Of a stretch of DNA of 64,000 bases, positions 28,149-36,968 are shown in pieces. The DNA is taken from assembly GCF_010731635.1 (NCBI RefSeq), contig NZ_AP022583.1:2480001-2544000 (forward strand), given 5' to 3'. The translations under genes were made by a program, and so were the position numbers. The notes beneath the pieces were generated by a model. It did no database searches and was not told the DNA's origin. It saw only the letters and a program-made list of their open reading frames with translations. How positions within the stretch are numbered: the stretch's first letter is position 1; each line of letters starts with the position of its first letter. Origin of the DNA: Mycobacterium noviomagense (GTDB lineage: Bacteria > Actinomycetota > Actinomycetes > Mycobacteriales > Mycobacteriaceae).

Positions 28149-29021
28149 GTGACTGAGCTTTTCGAGTTTTCAGGGGCCGAGACCACCGGCCACGACGAGG
28201 ACGCCTTGCCGCTCGGGCCGGAGTCGCTGGTGTGGCGCTACTTCGGCGACAACCGCATGTTCCTGATCGGGCCACGGCCAGCGGTGCTGCAGAACATGCT
28301 GGCCGAACTCGGCCAAGGCGTCCTGGATCATTCGGTGTTCTTCTCCGACACCGCCGCGCGGGTCAAACGCTCGCTGCCGCCGATCTTCATGACCGTCTAC
28401 GGCGCCGACGACGACCACCCCGGCCAGCAGGTGCGGGACTTTCACCACGACATCAAAGGCCAGATGCCGGAAGGCACGCGCTACCACGCACTGGATCCGG
28501 AGATCTATTACTGGGCCCACGCCACGTTCGTCGAGCAGGTCCTCTACTTCGCCGACACCTTCGTCAAGCGGCTCGCCCGTGCCGAAAAGGAACAGATCTA
28601 CCGCGAGTCCAAGACCTGGTATCGCCGCTACGGGGTCAGCCAGCGCCCGATGCCGGCCGACTACGCCGAGTTCGAACGTTACTGGGACCACATGCTCGAC
28701 CACGTCGTGGTCGCCCACCCGACAGCCAAATACGGTGTCGGGTATGTCACCAAGGGATTCCCATGTCCCAAGGCGGTGCCCCCGTGGCTGTGGCGGATGG
28801 TGGCGATCGTGTTCGACCCGGTCGCGGCGTTCCTGACCACCGGCGGCCTGCCGCCGCGGGCCCGCGAGCTGCTGGGCTTGCCGTGGAGCGAACGGCAGGA
28901 ACGCCGCTACCAACGCTTCGCCGCGATATGCCGGTCGCGGCCGGTCAACTGGCTGTGGGAGCATCTACCGATGAGGCTGCGCTACAACAGGTTTGCCCGT
29001 GCCGGGTACGCCCGGGGCTGA
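28149..29021 (+). CDS. MpaB-like/rubber-oxygenase family protein (DUF2236)
   Basis: A 290-residue protein of the DUF2236 group, which includes the fungal mpaB oxygenase and latex-clearing protein, with heme-type histidines expected. Visible motifs: [20 protein letters not shown], the HHD region in [14 protein letters not shown], and [17 protein letters not shown]. There is no signal peptide and no strong membrane helix except a weak one near 220. It overlaps the TetR gene by about 25 bases and is probably repressed by it. The substrate is unknown. Confidence 0.83.
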   Translation: MTELFEFSGAETTGHDEDALPLGPESLVWRYFGDNRMFLIGPRPAVLQNMLAELGQGVLDHSVFFSDTAARVKRSLPPIFMTVYGADDDHPGQQVRDFHHDIKGQMPEGTRYHALDPEIYYWAHATFVEQVLYFADTFVKRLARAEKEQIYRESKTWYRRYGVSQRPMPADYAEFERYWDHMLDHVVVAHPTAKYGVGYVTKGFPCPKAVPPWLWRMVAIVFDPVAAFLTTGGLPPRARELLGLPWSERQERRYQRFAAICRSRPVNWLWEHLPMRLRYNRFARAGYARG

Positions 29022-29601
29022 TCCCGCCACCCAAGCCATCCTCGACGCAGCCGTCGTCGAGTTCGAGCGCCACGGCTTTCGCCGGGTCGCGCTCGACGAC
29101 GTGGCCCGGCGCGCCCGGATAAGCCGAACCACGATCTACCGCCGGTTCGCCAACCGTGACGAGCTCGTCGCAGCCGTCATCGACCGCGAGAACGCCGTCC
29201 TCTTCGCCGACATCGCCGAAGAGCTGAAAAACCGTCCGCCGCAGTCGAATTACTACGTCGAGGCGTTCACCCTGTCGATCATGCGGTTCCGCCAGCACCG
29301 GGTGCTGACCCGGGTGATCGCCGACGAACCCGGGCTGATGCTCGAGCTTGCCCGCCAGCACTACGGCGCCGCGGTGGAGCGGATGGCCGCCGCGCTGCAG
29401 GTGATCTTCCCGGACGGATTCGCCGAGCGGATCGGTGCTCAAGCTGTCGACGAGCTGGCTGACACCATCTTGCGCTACGCGGCGATGGTGTTGTTGCTGC
29501 CGAGTCGCCAACGGCTCGACACCGCCGACGACGTTCGTGCATTCGCCACCCAGCACTTCCTGCCCAGCCTTCCCGCGGCGTTGCGCGCGGTGCCGGTGTG
29601 A
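28993..29601 (+). CDS. TetR-family transcriptional regulator
   Basis: About 202 residues with an N-terminal TetR HTH ([20 protein letters not shown], then [20 protein letters not shown]) and a helical ligand domain. TTG 28993 and GTG 28999 are both possible starts; each overlaps the upstream oxygenase gene. It is likely to control that gene through the inverted repeat at 28134-28148. The ligand is unknown. Confidence 0.88.
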   Translation: MPVPGTPGADPATQAILDAAVVEFERHGFRRVALDDVARRARISRTTIYRRFANRDELVAAVIDRENAVLFADIAEELKNRPPQSNYYVEAFTLSIMRFRQHRVLTRVIADEPGLMLELARQHYGAAVERMAAALQVIFPDGFAERIGAQAVDELADTILRYAAMVLLLPSRQRLDTADDVRAFATQHFLPSLPAALRAVPV

Positions 29602-29646
29602 GTGCCCGCCTCGGCGTTGCCGGTCGCGCGCCGGATCCCCAAGTGC

Positions 29647-29661
29647 TAGCGTCCCGTCATG
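29647..29661 (+). promoter_or_regulatory. Leaderless promoter of the amino-acid permease gene
   Basis: TAGCGT (29647-29652) fits TANNNT and is six bases from ATG 29659; no ribosome site is visible between them. Confidence 0.5.
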
Positions 29662-31089
29662 CTGCCCGCGCCAGGACCGTCTAGTCGACGGCCAGACGGC
29701 GCTTCAAAGCCCCAACTACATCAAGGGCTTTCGCAGCGCCAGCTGACGATGATCGCCATCGGCGGTGTCATCGGCGCCGGATTCTTCGTCGGATCCGGTG
29801 TCGTCATCCGAACCGCGGGCCCCGCCGCATTTTTGACCTATGCACTGTGCGGAGTGCTGATCATCCTGTTGATGCGGATGCTCGGCGAGATGGCCACCGC
29901 CAACCCCTCGACCGGATCGTTCGCCGACTACGCGCGAAAAGCGTTGGGCGGCTGGGCCGGCTTCTCGGTGGGCTGGCTGTATTGGTACTACTGGGTGATC
30001 GTCGTCGGCTTCGAGGCGGTCGCCGGCGCGAAAGTCATGACCTACTGGTTCCATCTTCCGCTGTGGCTGGTGTCGCTGGTTCTCATGCTGGCGATGACGA
30101 CGACGAACCTGTTCTCGGTGTCGTCGTTCGGTGAATTCGAATTCTGGTTCGCCGGAATCAAAGTCGCGACCATCGTCGGCTTCCTGGCTCTCGGCACGCT
30201 ATTCGTGGTGGGGCTGTGGCCCCACCGGCACCTTGACGCTTCCAACCTGAACGCTCACGGCGGGATGTTTCCGCATGGCGCCCACGGCGTCTTCGCGGCC
30301 ATCGTGGTGGTGATCTTCTCGATGGTCGGTGCGGAAGTGGCAACCATCGCCGCCGGCGAAACACCCAACCCGAAGCGGGTCATTCAGCGGGCAACAAACG
30401 CGGTCGCGGCTCGCATCGCGATCTTCTTCGTCGGCTCGGTCTTTCTACTCGTTGTGATCCTGCCGTGGAATTCGGTCGAGGTCGGGGCTTCGCCGTATGT
30501 TGCGGCGTTGAAGCACATGGGAATACCGGGCGCGGCTCACACCATGAACGCGATCGTGCTCACCGCGGTGCTGTCCTGTTTGAACTCAGGGCTCTACACC
30601 TCGTCGCGGATGTTGTTCGTGCTGGCCGCCCGCCGGGAGGCGCCGGCCCAACTGTTGAAGGTCAGCCGCCGCGGCGTGCCGTACGTCGCAATCGTGTGCT
30701 CGTCGCTGGTGGGCTTCGGCTGCGTCCTTATGGCATGGATCGCGCCGGGCACGGTGTTCATCTTCCTGCTCAATTCGTCGGGCGCGATCGTGTTGTTTGT
30801 GTACTTGCTGATTGCGTTGTCGCAGATCGTGTTACGCCGGAACACGCCGCCGGAGAAGTTGCCGGTCAAGATGTGGCTGTTTCCCGCGCTGTCGATTCTC
30901 ACATTGGCAGCGATCGTCGCAGTGCTGGTGCAAATGGCGTTCGATCACGATGCGCGCGACCAGTTTTGGCTGAGCCTGCTCTCCTGGACGGTGGTGGTCG
31001 TGGTGTACTTCGGCGACAAATGGTGGCGACGACGGACCGGGCAACCGATGGATCGCGCAGAACCCGCCCTGGTGCCGGAAGCCGACTAA
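29659..31089 (+). CDS. Amino acid permease (APC superfamily, GabP/CycA type)
   Basis: A 476-residue transporter with 12 predicted membrane segments. Family motifs: LSQRQLTMIAIGGVIGAGFF, then the GxGxxI-type helix, GEMATANPSTGSFADYAR, and MVGAEVATIAAGETPNP. It falls in the amino-acid transporter branch containing GabP, AnsP and CycA and occupies the place of gabP (Rv0522). The substrate (GABA, Ala/Gly/Ser or others) cannot be read from sequence alone. It ends four bases from the convergent SBP56 gene. Confidence 0.9.
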   Translation: MLPAPGPSSRRPDGASKPQLHQGLSQRQLTMIAIGGVIGAGFFVGSGVVIRTAGPAAFLTYALCGVLIILLMRMLGEMATANPSTGSFADYARKALGGWAGFSVGWLYWYYWVIVVGFEAVAGAKVMTYWFHLPLWLVSLVLMLAMTTTNLFSVSSFGEFEFWFAGIKVATIVGFLALGTLFVVGLWPHRHLDASNLNAHGGMFPHGAHGVFAAIVVVIFSMVGAEVATIAAGETPNPKRVIQRATNAVAARIAIFFVGSVFLLVVILPWNSVEVGASPYVAALKHMGIPGAAHTMNAIVLTAVLSCLNSGLYTSSRMLFVLAARREAPAQLLKVSRRGVPYVAIVCSSLVGFGCVLMAWIAPGTVFIFLLNSSGAIVLFVYLLIALSQIVLRRNTPPEKLPVKMWLFPALSILTLAAIVAVLVQMAFDHDARDQFWLSLLSWTVVVVVYFGDKWWRRRTGQPMDRAEPALVPEAD

Positions 31090-31093
31090 GGCG

Positions 31094-32503
31094 CTAATTC
31101 GTAAAGCAGTACGAATCGCTGGACGCGTCACCACCCTGCAGCCGCACTTGGTGCACCCGCAGCCCGCGAAACTCGTCGCTGTGCGGGAAGAAGCGGGTGT
31201 CGGGCACCAGACCGCCGGCAGAGACGTCGGCGTCGAGCTTGGCCATCCACGCACCGACGCCGTCGGGGTAGAACACCTCGTCCCACGCCCCGTACAGCGA
31301 GTTGGTGAAGTACACCCGCCGGCCGTCGCGGCTGACCTCGACCATTTGTGGGCCGCCGCGCAGGGGCATGTCCGGCGCCGAGGGGTGCGGCTGGCGTCGC
31401 ACGATCCCACCGAGCCGCACCGACGCCGTCTCGCGCGGGTGGAACGGGTCGCTGACATCGTATTGCTTGAGTTCTCCTGTCGCCCAGCATGATACGTAGA
31501 GCCAGCGATCATCGACCGAAAGGTCGATGTCCGAGACCAGCGGCGGCACCGCGCCAAACGGTTGCAAAGCGGGTGGCAGGCTGCTGGGGTCGGCGGGCTC
31601 GGCCGGGATCGTGATGACTTTGTCGACCGCCCACCGATCGCCGGCCCTGTGCCACAGCCACACCGACGCCGACAGATCCTCGACACTGATCACCACGCCG
31701 ACGAAGCCCCACGCCTTGGTCGGGTCGTGAGCAGGCCGCACTTCGAGCACCATTTGGTGCTGATCACCCAGGTCGACGCGCTGGGTGAGCTTGCGCCCGG
31801 ACATGCTCCAGAAGTTCAGGTGATGCCCGAACTTGCGGCCGAGCAGATCGTCGGGATTGAGCCCGCTCTCGAGCATCGACGGCGTTGCCCACTCCGATGT
31901 CACCACGGTGTCGTGGCGCAGATGCCACCACACGTCGTAGGAAAAGAACTGCGGCCCGTGGTCGGCCTCCCACGGCCCGATCACCTCGAACGTGTCGTGG
32001 TCGATCAGCGCGACGCCGCCGGGGCCGTCACTGCCGTTCGCGCCGCCGAGGGCGGACATGAAGATGCCGTCAGGTCCGCAATGCACCGTGTGTGGACGCG
32101 AGTATCCGGCTTTGGCGGCAAGCTCACTCGCCTCGATCGTGTGGATCACCTTCGGGTGCATCGCGTCCGGCTTGGTGTCGAGCACGAAGGTGTCCGACGA
32201 GCGGATGCCGGGCACGACGAGGTAGCGGCGCTCCAATTCGTGGTGGCCGGCATGGCCCTCATGACACAGCGCACTCGAGCATGCGTTCCACCCGAAGTGG
32301 TGCAGTTCGTTGCCGGCCGAAGGAAGTTCGGCCCAGCCGACCACGCTGCCATAGCTCGATGAGCCGGCATCGCAGTCGACTACGGCAAGCGCATCGTTTC
32401 TCGTTCGGGCCGGGTCGAACGCAGCAACATAAGCCAACCGCTCGGGCGCGGCGGCGACAGCGGCCGCCGGGCTGCGGTAAAACGTCGGATCGGTTACAGC
32501 CAT
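31094..32503 (-). CDS. SBP56-family selenium-binding protein (methanethiol oxidase type)
   Basis: 469 residues from ATG 32503 (MAVTDPTFYRSPAAAVAA); the frame is open further upstream but without homology. SBP56 proteins are cytoplasmic seven-bladed propellers, and human and bacterial members oxidise methanethiol with copper. Family blocks: FGWNACSSALCHEGHAG, PHTVHCGPDGIFMSALGG, VSDIDLSVDDRWLYVSCW, GGPQMVEVSRDGRRVYFTNS. The Cys and several His expected of the metal site are present. It lies beside the truncated deazaflavin reductase gene and has no counterpart at this locus in M. tuberculosis as I remember it, suggesting acquisition. Confidence 0.9.
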   Translation of the reverse strand: MAVTDPTFYRSPAAAVAAAPERLAYVAAFDPARTRNDALAVVDCDAGSSSYGSVVGWAELPSAGNELHHFGWNACSSALCHEGHAGHHELERRYLVVPGIRSSDTFVLDTKPDAMHPKVIHTIEASELAAKAGYSRPHTVHCGPDGIFMSALGGANGSDGPGGVALIDHDTFEVIGPWEADHGPQFFSYDVWWHLRHDTVVTSEWATPSMLESGLNPDDLLGRKFGHHLNFWSMSGRKLTQRVDLGDQHQMVLEVRPAHDPTKAWGFVGVVISVEDLSASVWLWHRAGDRWAVDKVITIPAEPADPSSLPPALQPFGAVPPLVSDIDLSVDDRWLYVSCWATGELKQYDVSDPFHPRETASVRLGGIVRRQPHPSAPDMPLRGGPQMVEVSRDGRRVYFTNSLYGAWDEVFYPDGVGAWMAKLDADVSAGGLVPDTRFFPHSDEFRGLRVHQVRLQGGDASSDSYCFTN

Positions 32504-32521
32504 GAGCCGATGATCCTCTGA

Positions 32522-32710
32522 GCGGCGCCGTCCAGGAGTGCTTTTGCCAGTAGAACCACGAAGTACATCGCCGCCGAAACACCTGTCTCGGACCGCCAGC
32601 CGATACTGGCGGCTTACCAGAAAAAGGCCGGCAAGGTCGTCGAGGGGTACTTCCAGAAGCTGCCCGAACCTGCCGACCATCCGGTGTTCGCGCTCACCCA
32701 GACGAACTGA
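32522..32710 (+). pseudogene. C-terminal remnant of a deazaflavin (F420)-dependent nitroreductase family gene
   Basis: The plus strand holds a 62-codon frame ending in TGA at 32708-32710, with a stop immediately before it (32519-32521) and no start. It reads TKYIAAETPVSDRQPILAAY, then QKKAGKVVEGYFQKLPEPAD, then [10 protein letters not shown], matching the C-terminus of DUF385/Ddn-type proteins (the V-ERAPIL-AY, PDPADHPVF pattern). The N-terminal domain is missing; the SBP56 gene begins 18 bases away on the other strand and probably marks the break. The last 17 bases overlap the end of the next minus-strand gene. Confidence 0.6.
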
Positions 32711-33566
32711 GCGGCACCAGCCTGCGCGACCACTGCGCTAACCGCGACGGTTGCGGATGCCATGGCTGCCGATCCGCGGCCGGCCAGGCGTAGCAGGGCG
32801 TTCCGTCGCAAATGAACCGCCGCAGGTCCGCAATGCCGAGTTCATCCGCGGACCAGTGGTAAAGGCGACGCGCTCTTGGCTCGATGATTCCGATGTCGAG
32901 CAGGTGCCCGAAGCCGTGTTCGGCCTCGATGAACGGTGTGACGTCCTCACCCAATGGGTAGCGATCCGGCAGCACCCGCGAGAGGGACAGGAAGATGCCG
33001 GTGATACCCAGCCGGGGGTCGCCGAGGAGCCGACCGGCAGGGGCGAGCCATCCGAGCGCCAGTCGCGGCGCGGCGACCAGCGCGTGGGTGTACAGCACCC
33101 GGACCAGCACCAGGTTGATGAAGAAGCGTTCCACGCGGCTCTCGGCAGCCGCCAGCTGTTCGTGTTCGAGGTACGCGCTGACGACGCTCATGTTGTGTGC
33201 CCGGTACCAACTCCCAGCGCTCGGATGTCGGATGAACTCCAGCCACGCGGAGACCGTCGGTGAACTCGGAGACCCGGGACTTCCGAAGGCCAGGGCACGG
33301 GCTTCGCAGCCGTCGTGCAAGAGCCGTTCGTTCATCGCGCGCCACCATGGACTCCCCGGCGTCGGTGAGTCGGGCGGATTGAGCAGCCCACGCCGCAACT
33401 GCCATTTCATGAAAGCTGATGCGGCCTGACGGTAGGGCAAATAGCCGCGGTCCACGTGCGACGGCACCCGATACGACTTCCGCATCAGGGCAAGCCGCCC
33501 GCCCGGGTCGTCGCGGACGGCGTCCACCTTGGCTAACGCGATCGCGCTGGCCGATTGCCGGGTCAC
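32694..33566 (-). CDS. Conserved hypothetical protein of mycobacteria
   Basis: A 290-residue protein, mostly helical, without signal peptide. It contains [53 protein letters not shown] and [21 protein letters not shown] recognise it as a family found repeatedly in mycobacteria but know no function. GTG 33566 is preceded by CACAAT with a six-base spacer, a leaderless arrangement. It is divergent from hemL with 93 bases between. Confidence 0.75.
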   Translation of the reverse strand: MTRQSASAIALAKVDAVRDDPGGRLALMRKSYRVPSHVDRGYLPYRQAASAFMKWQLRRGLLNPPDSPTPGSPWWRAMNERLLHDGCEARALAFGSPGSPSSPTVSAWLEFIRHPSAGSWYRAHNMSVVSAYLEHEQLAAAESRVERFFINLVLVRVLYTHALVAAPRLALGWLAPAGRLLGDPRLGITGIFLSLSRVLPDRYPLGEDVTPFIEAEHGFGHLLDIGIIEPRARRLYHWSADELGIADLRRFICDGTPCYAWPAADRQPWHPQPSRLAQWSRRLVPLSSSG

Positions 33567-33659
33567 CAGTCGATTGTGGCAACGGCGGAGCGCCGGGGCA
33601 GTGCTGCACTATTACACCCCGTAGTGGAGCGCATCGCGGCAGCTGGGACACTAGTCGTC

Positions 33660-34982
33660 GTGGGTAGTACTGACCGGGTGGCCGCAGAAACGGCGGTTTC
33701 CGCGATGCTGTTCGACGGCGCCTGTGCCGTCATTCCCGGCGGAGTGAACTCCCCGGTGCGCGCGTTCACGGCGGTCGGCGGCACGCCCCGGTTCATCACC
33801 GAGGCGAGCGGCTGCTGGCTCACCGACGCCGACGGCAACCGCTATGTGGATCTGGTCTGCTCCTGGGGCCCGATGATCCTGGGCCACGCGCACCCGGCGG
33901 TGGTCGACGCCGTGCAGAAAGCCGCCGCCGGCGGGTTGTCGTTCGGGGCGCCGACGCCCGCGGAAACCGAGCTGGCCACCGAGATCATCAGCCGGGTGCC
34001 CGCGGTCGAGCGGATCCGGATGGTCAACTCCGGCACCGAAGCCACGATGAGCGCGGTCCGGCTGGCCCGCGGGTTCACCGGCCGCGCCAAGATCGTCAAG
34101 TTCGCCGGCTGCTACCACGGACACGTCGACGCATTGCTCGCCGACGCCGGCTCCGGGGTGGCGACGCTCGGGCTTCCGTCTACGCCCGGCGTCACCGGCG
34201 CCACCGCAGCAGACACAATCGTCTTGCCTTACAACGACTTCGACGCCGTGCAGCAGACATTCGACCGGTTCGGCGACGAGATCGCCGCAGTGATCACCGA
34301 GGCCAGCCCGGGCAACATGGGCGTGGTCCCGCCCGCAGCCGGATTCAACGCAAAACTACGCACGATCACCGCCGAGCACGGCGCGCTGCTGATCGTCGAC
34401 GAGGTGATGACCGGTTTTCGGGTCAGCCGAAGTGGTTGGTACGGAATCGATCCGGTGACGGCCGACCTGTTCACGTTCGGCAAGGTGATGAGCGGCGGGC
34501 TGCCCGCTGCCGCGTTCGGCGGGCGCGCCGAGGTGATGGAACGGCTGGCACCGCTGGGGCCGGTGTATCAGGCCGGCACGCTGTCCGGGAACCCGGTAGC
34601 GACCGCGGCCGGACTGGCGACGTTGCGGGCCGCCGACGACGCGGTCTATGCCGCGCTGGACGCCAACGCCGACCGGCTGGCCGGGCTGCTGTCCGAAGCA
34701 CTGACCAAAGCCGATGTGCCGCATCAAATTCCGAGAGCTGGCAACATGTTGAGCGTATTTTTCGCCGACGAACCCGTAACCGATTTCGCGTCCGCGCGGG
34801 TCAGCCAAACCTGGCGGTACCCGCCGTTCTTCCACGCCCTACTAGACGCTGGCGTGTATCCGCCCTGCAGCGCGTTCGAGACATGGTTCGTCTCGGCCGC
34901 GCTCGACGACGCGGCGTTCGACCGGATCGCCGACGCCCTGCCCGCCGCCGCCCACGCCGCCGCCGAGGAGCCAAAACCCTGA
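33660..34982 (+). CDS. hemL: Glutamate-1-semialdehyde 2,1-aminomutase
   Basis: 440 residues from GTG 33660 ([12 protein letters not shown]); longer readings upstream enter the divergent promoter. This PLP enzyme makes 5-aminolevulinate from the HemA product. The PLP lysine is K275 in [44 protein letters not shown] and [11 protein letters not shown] are class-III aminotransferase motifs. It starts an operon with the phosphatase, thioredoxin and cytochrome c maturation genes, and its stop overlaps the next ATG (TGATG). Confidence 0.96.
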   Translation: MGSTDRVAAETAVSAMLFDGACAVIPGGVNSPVRAFTAVGGTPRFITEASGCWLTDADGNRYVDLVCSWGPMILGHAHPAVVDAVQKAAAGGLSFGAPTPAETELATEIISRVPAVERIRMVNSGTEATMSAVRLARGFTGRAKIVKFAGCYHGHVDALLADAGSGVATLGLPSTPGVTGATAADTIVLPYNDFDAVQQTFDRFGDEIAAVITEASPGNMGVVPPAAGFNAKLRTITAEHGALLIVDEVMTGFRVSRSGWYGIDPVTADLFTFGKVMSGGLPAAAFGGRAEVMERLAPLGPVYQAGTLSGNPVATAAGLATLRAADDAVYAALDANADRLAGLLSEALTKADVPHQIPRAGNMLSVFFADEPVTDFASARVSQTWRYPPFFHALLDAGVYPPCSAFETWFVSAALDDAAFDRIADALPAAAHAAAEEPKP

Positions 34983-35590
34983 TGGCCGAACACACCCGAA
35001 TCCACTTGGTCCGCCACGGCGAGGTCTACAACCCCACCGGCGTCCTCTATGGTCGGCTGGCCGAATTCCACTTGTCCGACAAGGGCAAGCAGCAGGCGCA
35101 GGCCGTCGCCGATGCGCTCGCCGACCACGACATCGTCGCCGTGATCGCCTCTCCGCTCGAGCGCGCCCAGGAGACGGCGGCACCGATCGCTGCCCGCCAC
35201 GCCCTGCCCGTCGACACCGACGGCGACCTCATCGAATCGACGAATTTCCTTCAAGGCAAGCGCGTCTCGCCCGGCGACGGCGCATGGCGGGATCCGCGAG
35301 TCTGGTGGCAACTGCGCAACCCGTTCAAGCCGTCGTGGGGTGAGCCCTACCGGCAGATCGCAGCCCGGATGACGACCGCGGTGGACAAGGCGCGCGCCCG
35401 CGCCGCCGGGCATGAGGCGGTGTGCGTCAGCCACCAACTGCCGATCTGGACGCTGCGGCAGCATCTGACCGGCAGGCGGCTTTGGCACGACCCGCGCCGG
35501 CGAGAATGCGCAATCGCGTCAATCACCACCCTGGTCTATGACGGCGACCGCTTGCTCGACGTCGAGTATTGGCAACCGGCGGGGTGTTGA
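34982..35590 (+). CDS. Histidine phosphatase (phosphoglycerate mutase-like) family protein
   Basis: A 202-residue protein (Rv0525-like). Catalytic RHG is in IHLVRHGEVYNPTG, with IASPLERAQETAAPIA and a second histidine in CVSHQLPIWTLRQ. A specific substrate cannot be assigned; family members range from sugar phosphatases to cofactor-dependent mutases. It is translationally coupled to hemL in front and overlaps the possible upstream starts of the thioredoxin gene. Confidence 0.9.
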   Translation: MAEHTRIHLVRHGEVYNPTGVLYGRLAEFHLSDKGKQQAQAVADALADHDIVAVIASPLERAQETAAPIAARHALPVDTDGDLIESTNFLQGKRVSPGDGAWRDPRVWWQLRNPFKPSWGEPYRQIAARMTTAVDKARARAAGHEAVCVSHQLPIWTLRQHLTGRRLWHDPRRRECAIASITTLVYDGDRLLDVEYWQPAGC

Positions 35591-35592
35591 GC

Positions 35593-36198
35593 ATGCTGCG
35601 GCTGGCCGTCGCGGCGGCCGTGGCAGTCGGCCTGCTCGCCGGCTGCGCCCGTGGCGACGACGCGGTCGCCCAGGGCGGCACCTTCGAATTTGTTGCCCCA
35701 GGCGGCAAAACCGACCTCTTCTACGACCCGCCCGACCATCGCGGTCGACCCGGCCCAGTCACCGGGCCCGATCTGATGGATCCCTCACACACGTTGTCGC
35801 TCAACGACTTTCCCGGCAAGGTCGTCGTCATCAACATCTGGGGGCAGTGGTGCGGGCCATGTCGCGCCGAGGCCAGCCAACTGCAGCGGGTGTATGACGC
35901 CACCCGTAGCCAAGGCGTGTCCCTGCTCGGCATCGACGTCCGCGACAACAACCGGCAGGCGGCCCAGGATTTCGTCAAAGACCATGCGGTGACCTATCCG
36001 TCGATCTACGACCCGGCCATGCGCACCATGCTCGCGTTCGGCGGCAAGTACCCGACCACCGTCATCCCGTCGACGCTGGTGCTCGACCGCCAGCACCGAG
36101 TGGCCGCGGTGTTCCTCCGAGAACTGCTGGCCGAGGACCTGCAGCCCGTGGTGCAGCGAGTCGCGGCCGAACAACAGACCACACCGGGACCGCAATGA
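35593..36198 (+). CDS. Thioredoxin-like lipoprotein of cytochrome c maturation (ResA/CcsX type)
   Basis: 201 residues from ATG 35593; in-frame GTG 35584 and TTG 35587 are alternatives that overlap the previous stop. The signal ends in lipobox LLAGC, so the protein is anchored outside. The thioredoxin-fold active site is GQWCGPCRAEASQLQ, with cis-Pro in TTVIPSTLVLD. It should reduce apocytochrome c cysteines using electrons delivered by CcdA, the next gene (ATGA overlap). Matches Rv0526. Confidence 0.93.
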   Translation: MLRLAVAAAVAVGLLAGCARGDDAVAQGGTFEFVAPGGKTDLFYDPPDHRGRPGPVTGPDLMDPSHTLSLNDFPGKVVVINIWGQWCGPCRAEASQLQRVYDATRSQGVSLLGIDVRDNNRQAAQDFVKDHAVTYPSIYDPAMRTMLAFGGKYPTTVIPSTLVLDRQHRVAAVFLRELLAEDLQPVVQRVAAEQQTTPGPQ

Positions 36199-36968
36199 CC
36201 GGGTTTGCGCACATCGCCGCCGCCGGGCCGCTGGTGCTGGCGCTGGCGGTGTGCGTCTTGGCGGGACTGGTGTCGTTTGCCTCGCCGTGCGTGGTGCCGC
36301 TGGTGCCCGGATACCTGTCGTACCTGGCCGCGGTGGTCGGGGTCGAAGAACAACCCGGCGCGGTCAAAGCCCCGCCGGCCGCGCGCTGGCGGGTAGCCGG
36401 CTCGGCGGCGTTGTTCGTCGCCGGGTTCACCGCGGTGTTCGTGCTGGGCACCGTCGCCGTACTGGGCATGACCACCACGCTGATTAGTAACCAGTTGCTG
36501 CTGCAGCGGGTCGGGGGAGTGGTGACCATCGTGATGGGGCTGGTGTTCGTTGGCTTGATCCCGGCCCTGCAGCGCCAAGCCCGCTTCACGCCGCGGCAGC
36601 TGTCGACGGTCGCCGGGGCGCCGCTGCTGGGCGCGGTATTCGCGCTCGGCTGGACACCGTGCCTGGGCCCGACGCTGACCGGGGTGATCACCGTCGCCTC
36701 GGCCACCCAGGGCGCCGACGTGGCGCGCGGCATCGTGCTGGTGATCGCCTACTGCCTGGGTCTCGGTGTCCCGTTCGTGTTGCTGGCGTTCGGGTCGGCG
36801 TCCGCGGTGGCCGGGCTGGGCTGGCTGCGCCGCCACACGCGGGCCATCCAGATTTTCGGCGGCGTGCTGCTGGTCGCGGTCGGCGCGGCGCTGGTCACCG
36901 GTGCCTGGAACGACTTCGTCTCGTGGCTGCGCGACGCGCTGGTGTCCGACGTGAGGTTGCCGGTCTAG
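36195..36968 (+). CDS. ccdA: CcdA/DsbD-family thiol-disulfide transporter
   Basis: A 257-residue membrane protein with six helices. The redox cysteines are in FASPCVVPLVPGYLSYLA (helix 1) and FALGWTPCLGPTLTG (helix 4). It carries electrons from cytoplasmic thioredoxin to the exported thioredoxin encoded just upstream. Its TAG overlaps the GTG chosen for resB. Cytochrome c biogenesis System II order ccdA-resB-ccsA is intact. Confidence 0.95.
   Translation: MTGFAHIAAAGPLVLALAVCVLAGLVSFASPCVVPLVPGYLSYLAAVVGVEEQPGAVKAPPAARWRVAGSAALFVAGFTAVFVLGTVAVLGMTTTLISNQLLLQRVGGVVTIVMGLVFVGLIPALQRQARFTPRQLSTVAGAPLLGAVFALGWTPCLGPTLTGVITVASATQGADVARGIVLVIAYCLGLGVPFVLLAFGSASAVAGLGWLRRHTRAIQIFGGVLLVAVGAALVTGAWNDFVSWLRDALVSDVRLPV

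Noticed and set aside
31094..32680. Longer SBP56 start near 32680
   Set aside because: The extra residues overlap the reductase remnant and do not resemble the SBP56 N-terminus; ATG 32503 gives normal family length.
32504..32710. Insertion sequence at the SBP56 boundary
   Set aside because: No transposase, terminal inverted repeat or target duplication can be seen.
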